This document shows, piece after piece, positions 59,085 to 64,000 of a stretch of 64,000 bases of DNA (position 1 is its first letter; each line of letters starts with the position of its first letter). A program made the translations under genes and the position numbers. The stretch is taken from the NCBI GenBank assembly GCA_006384855.1, contig VCJN01000142.1:62001-126000 (forward strand), in the 5' to 3' direction. The notes beneath the pieces are model-generated. The model saw nothing but the letters and a program-made list of their open reading frames with translations, was not told the DNA's origin and made no database searches. Source of the DNA: Tetraselmis striata. Its lineage: Eukaryota > Chlorophyta > Chlorodendrophyceae > Chlorodendrales > Chlorodendraceae.

Positions 59085-62000
59085 CCTTTGCCTCCCTTAT
59101 CTCTAGAGTATGCGGGTGGCGACACCGGCTGCCCGCGGCCTGTGCGCCACGCCAGTTTGACGTGGCGGCCACAGAACAATGCACGCCCGCCGGGCAGTTG
59201 GTGGTCTAGCACTGAAATGACTAAGTACGGCACTTTGGCGGCGGCGAAACCATCGGTAACTGTCGAATCTCATAAAATCATCATCGTCCACAAGATGGGA
59301 CCATACCCGACCTCCTTGCCGCACAACACTAATTCGCGATTTCGGCCAGTGCAGAATGCTCAAGCCCCCTGAAAACGGTACAAAACCATCCACCCTCCGT
59401 TCTCGCAGCTACTACATGACCAACTCATCAAGCCGAGCCTCTTCTCCCTCTTCTCCCCGCGGCTCCCTCTCGGACGACCCCTTCGATATGTCTAGCAACG
59501 GCTCACCCACCGGCCCCAGGATGGTCGACGCCGGCAAGGCGGGGGCTGTCGAGGATGTCGAGACGTCGGCCACTGCTCAAGCGCACATCGATAGAGGCGG
59601 GACGTCGTGAGGCTGAAGATGCGAGAATGACACAACTCCTCTAGGAGCAACTCTCAACGCCCTTCGCTATGCAAGGGACTCTTATGCCGCCGGCTGTCGC
59701 CGGCAATAAGGACGCCATTCCGGGCGGGAACGGGTCCCGTTGGTGGTATGGACCATAACGTCCGTGCGGCCTTCACTCCCTCGAGCGAAACCCACTACCT
59801 TGTTCGGAAAACCGCCCCCGATACTGCGCTGCCCGGTTTCGAGAACGGAATGCCTCCCGACATTCTTCGAGACCCGCGGGGCTTTTTCCCTTCGCCCTCG
59901 AACGTGTGCCCGTGTACTTGCTTAGTAACCCTCGTTTTCAGCCGACAGCGGACGACGAGTACTACCACGCCGCGTGCTACGGGGTCCTCATCGCCGGCTT
60001 GGCCGTCGAGTTGCGTAAGCCGCTGGCTGTAGCGTGCATCACCGACGGGATACGCCGGCTTTCGGACAGCGGCTCGAGGCCATTGTCCACGAGTACGCCG
60101 TCTGCTTGGCCTACCTTCGCAAGCACCGGTACACGCAAATGCACACCTTCGCCCTCAATGTCGTGCGGGAGCGCTACGTCCGCCTTGGCACCGAGAACCT
60201 GGGGTCCCTAAAGTTTGAGCTCCACGAGGACCGCGTCTACGACGCGAACATCGCAAGCGTTGCGATGACCTTAGTCCGTCGGCGCTTTGGCGGTGGCCCC
60301 CGGCGAAACGACCGCGACCGGGACGGCGGCGGCGGCAACCGCAACAACTTCAAGAACGCGCGCCTTGAGCGCGAGACGGCGGCGCCGCGAACCGCCTTCG
60401 CCAAGGACTATGGTAAGGGCACATCGAAGGCCGAGGCCCCGACGGCCGACAAGGCCGAATGATGGGGTGCTCTGCTGTGCCGGCCCCTGACAACTGCGCC
60501 TCGAGGGCGCGCCTCCGGGCGTGGCTTCAAAGCAACGTTGGACTTGATTCGTCGGCATGAGCGGGACTCCCTCACCACCGACCCACCTGTCCGGGTCGGC
60601 GTCCTCGCCCTAACCTTGCTTGAGTCAACCACTCCGGCTTCATTTTATCGTCCTACATTATGTTCAATCAATTTCAATTTCAATTCTGATTTCTGTCCTT
60701 CTACATCACGAGTCTACACCTACACCCCTTTTCTGCCCCCCTCCCCCCGACAGCCGTGCTAAGCCTCTTTGCCCGTCCCTTGCACAGCGGCCTCTCGCGG
60801 GCGCCCCGCCGGGCCAGGTAATCGCGCGACGCCCGTTCCGAGATCAAAGGCTAGAACACCCTACCTTCCTAGCATTGCCTTTGTGCTACTCCGGGGCCCG
60901 TCGTCACCACCCTGCGAGCGCCATCGTCGAATCATGCAGCGGCGTACAACACGTTTCGGCGCGCCCGTCGCACCACAAAGACGCCTACGTACTTGATCGC
61001 AGACGCCGAGGCAAAGGCACCATGGAGCGAGCTCATGCGAGGCGTCATCGAAGCTCTGTACGGCACGTACGGCTGGGGCGCCACGTGCTCGACCTCCTGA
61101 ATACATCGCTCACGGGCAACACCTACTCGAATAGCGAGGGCAAGATCCGCCTCTTCGCGAGAGTTCTTCATCGGCGAGGAAGGTATTACCCCTCTCGATT
61201 GCACCGAGGCAACGTGCGTGTGCTATTTCGCCTACATTGCCGAGCGCGGCAACATCGGCGGGGCCTCTATGCAGCCGTACCTCTCCTCCATTCAGACCTT
61301 GATGCGGTCGGTATGACACCCCGGCCAGTACGGTCAAGCCATCATCGACATGAAGCGCGCGCTTCAAATTCGTCACCTTAAGACAATCGATGACCTTTGG
61401 CGCGCCCCCCGGAGAATGTCTTCACCGACATTCTCGATGATTTGGCTGCCCTTCCCACGACCACCAGAGACTACGGCAACATCCCAACATCCTTCGCGAC
61501 GGCGCAACGGTGTGCTCGACGTTTATGTTTTACTCCCGTTGTGAGTCCAACGCCCCATGCCGGCTCCGCGACATGGCCGTCGACGCCTACAACATCACCC
61601 TCTTTGTCAACCGCAAAAAGGCGGGACATCGCAAGCGTCGAGACGGGTGACTGCAAGGCTTCAAGCCCCTACTCGAAATCTTTGCCACCGCCGTGCCCCT
61701 TCGGACAAGCCTAGATGACAACTGCTTCGTCATCTACCGCGACATGGAGTTCCGGGCATCCCCCTCCGCCAAGTAACCCGGCCGATTCCATGCGCTACCC
61801 AGTTTAACAATCGAGGCGACATTCGTCTCAAAAGAACAACTCCTGCCACATGGGACGGAGCATTAGATGGTACATATACTCGCGTAGTCTCAGATGCACA
61901 TCGTACAATAACTCGTACACATAGTAGTATTGGTACTATATCATACTATAGTATGCAATACTCGGAGTATATCATACTCATATGCAATCGTAGCACTACC

Positions 62001-62995
62001 CCCCCCCCCCCCCCCCCCGCCCGCGAGACATCACATATCAACAACATTGGGGATCGAAACGGTGACCTTTAGGTCCCTAGATCGAAATTTGCATGCTCCG
62101 AAACCAGTGTGACAATCGAGGCGACATTTGTCTCAAAAGAACAACTCCTGCTACATGGCAGCATAATATGGTACATATACTCGCGTAGTCTCAGGTGCAC
62201 TTCGTACTATAACTCGTACACATAGCACCGGTACTAACTCGCAGTATATCGTACTCGTATATAATTGCCACACCGGTGACGGTGCTACCCCATCCCTTAC
62301 GTGGAACGCCGCTACCCTCGGCGACTGGCTCAAGCGGGCCGTCAGCCGCATCAATGGAACCCCCCCCCCCCCCCCCCCCGAAGGCTTCACGTGGACCTCG
62401 CACTCCTTATGGCGGAAAGGCGTGCGTGACGTAGGGCGCAAACGCAACCGGCGTGCCCATGGACGAAATCCGCCATTGAGGCGGATGGGCCCGCAAATCT
62501 GCGGTAAAAAACGACTACATCGACCGGACTACGCTCCATTGATTATACCCGCGCCGCCACGCTTCTGTTTGGCTGAATCGCTCTCCCGACGGTGGTCCTT
62601 TGCATCCTTTTCGTCGGCAGCGCCCAAGCTCCGGCGGTCGCCGCCCCGCCCTCGTCTCCGCGGTCATGAAGACCGAGGTGGCTAATATCCCTTGCATGCC
62701 TCCCTTTGAATGGTCAAAGCTGCATTCTTGGGGTTTCCTTTCCCTCCCTTAACCCTAGAGTATGCGGGTGTCGAGTGTCGACACCGCGGTTGCCCGCGGC
62801 CTGTGCGCCACCGACTCCAATTTGACGTGGCGGCCACAGAGCAATGCACGACCGTCGGGCAGTCCGTGCTTTGGCACTTAAATGCAGAAGTACAGCAGTT
62901 TGCGTGCCGCCCTCGGCGAAAACATCGGTCACCCTTAGTACCTGTCGAATCTTAGAAAGCCATCCGCACCCGTTAGATGGGACCACTCTCTTGGT
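59085..62995 (+). mobile_element. Broken tyrosine-recombinase element (DIRS/Ngaro- or Crypton-like fossil)
   Basis: Long direct repeats of about 250 bp bound the element (59085-59335 and 62735-62995), sharing GAGTATGCGGGTG, GCCCGCGGCCTGTGCGCCA and GACGTGGCGGCCACAGA. Inside are a gag-like region (about 59360-60465, with a basic Gly/Arg-rich end) and a tyrosine-recombinase region in two stretches (about 61150-61790 and 62275-62690). A SINE-like block lies between these stretches. No reverse transcriptase was recognised. The element is broken, with well over five breaks, and is old: it predates the SINE-like insertion and its end repeats have diverged clearly from each other. Confidence 0.6.
61800..62270 (+). 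repeat. SINE-like family 2, two direct copies inside the recombinase element
   Basis: Units at 61806-61990 and 62104-62265 share ACAATCGAGGCGACATT, GTCTCAAAAGAACAACTCC, TGGTACATATACTCGCG and AACTCGTACACATAG. Between them is a C run and a tRNA-T-arm-like segment (inverse of CACCGTTTCGATCCC). A fragment with CTCGAGGCGACATTCGTCT lies at 17350-17420 in RRP6. Confidence 0.75.
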
Positions 62996-64000
62996 TTTGT
63001 GATGGCATACACACTGCCCGCGCAATCCGCCCGCCCTCCCTCTACTTGTGGCTCTTTGCCGCAAGTCCCCGCCCTTTTCCGTGTTTAATTAAGTATTTAC
63101 ATTTTAGCCATTCAATCTCCTTTGCGCACCTCCCTGTGAATCAACATGCCGTATCGTACGGTATCGGTTCCGTTATACGGTGATGTACACCCCCCACAAA
63201 AGTATTGCCCCCCAAAATCACACACGCGGGATTTCACCGTTGCGCGGGAATACGGCAATATCATTGAATGCCATTCAACCAACCGCAGGTACCTTCCATA
63301 GCCGCCCCCTGTGTGCATCGTCTTAAATTGGTAAAAAATGTTTATTTTGGCGCGGAGATGTGTGTAATGAAGTGGTAGAGCAGCTGCAACAGTGCCCCAT
63401 TTTTAGCATTGTAAGCGGGTTCGGAGCATATGAAATGGTTTTTGGCAAGTATAGTTGCGAGTTTCTTCCAAATTCGACGGCACAGTGGTGTCATGCGACC
63501 ACTCTGGGTTTGTATATGGAGATAAATGAGCCTGCGCGAGAGGGTAAGGATACATGAATATGAGCGCCGTTAGTCGTGCTGTTGGAAAAATATTATATTC
63601 AAAATGTTCGTGATTAATAATACTGCTTCAGTCGCAATAAACAGTTCCGCAGGATCTACACTTCAAATACCTAATATGATGATTACATGAGCTAGACGCA
63701 ACATTCAAGAAATCCACACAGAAATCCAGAAGGAAATCCAGAAGGAAATCCAGCTACGGGCCAACAGAGGCAGGAACCGCCATGGTAGCCTCCGACCAGG
63801 CATCGCCACCAGCCACCTGCCGCTCCACGCAGTAGGGACGCTCTCCCCAGCACACAATCCCGGGCCAGTCCAATAGCGGCACTAGGCCGAATGTAATGTG
63901 AAGGCGCCGACAGGAAAGGAGCTTCGAAGTTGAGGTCTCGCAGCAAGGAGCGGAAGTGGGGGGGGTCCAACCCAGAACGGGGCGCCACGGGCGTGCAACA
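62996..64000. other. Right end of window, no clear gene
   Basis: It contains a tRNA-like piece (63368-63426: GTGGTAGAGCAGC as box A, GCGGGTTCGGAGC as box B), probably SINE-derived. An 11-bp tandem GAAATCCAGAAG occurs three times (63722-63755). A minus-strand open frame of 98 codons (63692-63988) begins with a protein-like APRSGLDPPHFRSLLRDLNF but has no family match; it could be an exon running in from beyond the window. Confidence 0.45.
63368..63426 (+). repeat. tRNA-like SINE head
   Basis: AATGAAGTGGTAGAGCAGC and GCGGGTTCGGAGC are spaced as box A and box B of a tRNA promoter. The acceptor stem does not pair well, so it is not a tRNA gene. The T-arm-like TTCGGAGCAT resembles the TTCGGAGCATG of family 2. 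Confidence 0.45.

Noticed and set aside
63692-63988. 98-codon minus-strand frame at the right edge
   Set aside because: Part of it looks protein-like, but it runs through an 11-bp tandem repeat and no domain or splice site is clear; kept only as a note.
1-64000. CRISPR array or bacterial operon
   Set aside because: No regularly spaced direct repeats of that kind; genes are spliced and single, so the window is eukaryotic.

Overview
The window is nuclear DNA of a eukaryote, most likely a GC-rich, intron-rich unicellular alga. Genes have many short exons (often 40-180 nt) joined by GT-AG and a few GC-AG introns. Intergenic and repeat DNA is more AT-rich. There are plant-type TTTAGGG-like patches and a formate/nitrite-type transporter. 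Genes contain no operons and no bacterial signals. I cannot decide between a green alga and another algal lineage (for example a haptophyte). A striking trait is some 40 runs of 13-30 C or G, all in introns or flanks and none in an exon I could define, often starting within about 20 nt of a 5' splice site.

Layout. 1-2.9 kb: a two-exon formate/nitrite transporter (+). 3-5.3 kb: coding-like patches and a small unrecognised gene (-). 5.3-5.8 kb: a tRNA-derived SINE. 6.4-7.8 kb: a two-exon HSL-type alpha/beta hydrolase (+). 8-8.5 kb: an unrecognised interrupted coding patch (-). 9.1-20.1 kb: a 15-exon RRP6/EXOSC10 nuclear exosome exonuclease (-). 20.1-23.2 kb: intergenic, with SINE-tail repeats. 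23.2-31.0 kb: a 10-exon TPR-MYND protein (-). 31.8-33.0 kb: an intronless F-box-like/ankyrin protein (+), divergent from the previous gene. 33.1-37.5 kb: remains of decayed genes, including nucleobase:cation-symporter-like pieces and a duplicate of one TPR-MYND exon. 39.3-50.3 kb: a 20-exon gene (+) for an unrecognised Ala-rich helical protein of about 740 residues. 52.0-56.8 kb: an 8-exon NEPRO-like gene (-). 57.4-57.9 kb: coding-like ends of an unrecognised gene (+). 59.1-63.0 kb: a broken tyrosine-recombinase mobile element with a SINE-like insertion inside it. 63-64 kb: a tRNA-like repeat and no clear gene.

The exon chains were built by hand from splice sites, reading phase and family similarity. 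The TPR-MYND (2760 nt), NEPRO-like (1176 nt), transporter and hydrolase chains close exactly in frame. RRP6 needs four single extra bases to be discounted and the 20-exon gene two. These lie in or next to G/C-rich runs where I could place them, so they may be assembly errors or real decay. Three genes point to nuclear RNA or protein-complex work (RRP6, the NEPRO-like gene with its RNase MRP/nucleolar link, and TPR-MYND). There is no sign that they are co-regulated.

An AT-rich repeat family (about 0.3-0.8 kb, six copies) sits only inside introns of the three largest genes, in both orientations. With the donor-side poly-C tracts it is the best candidate here for something not yet described.
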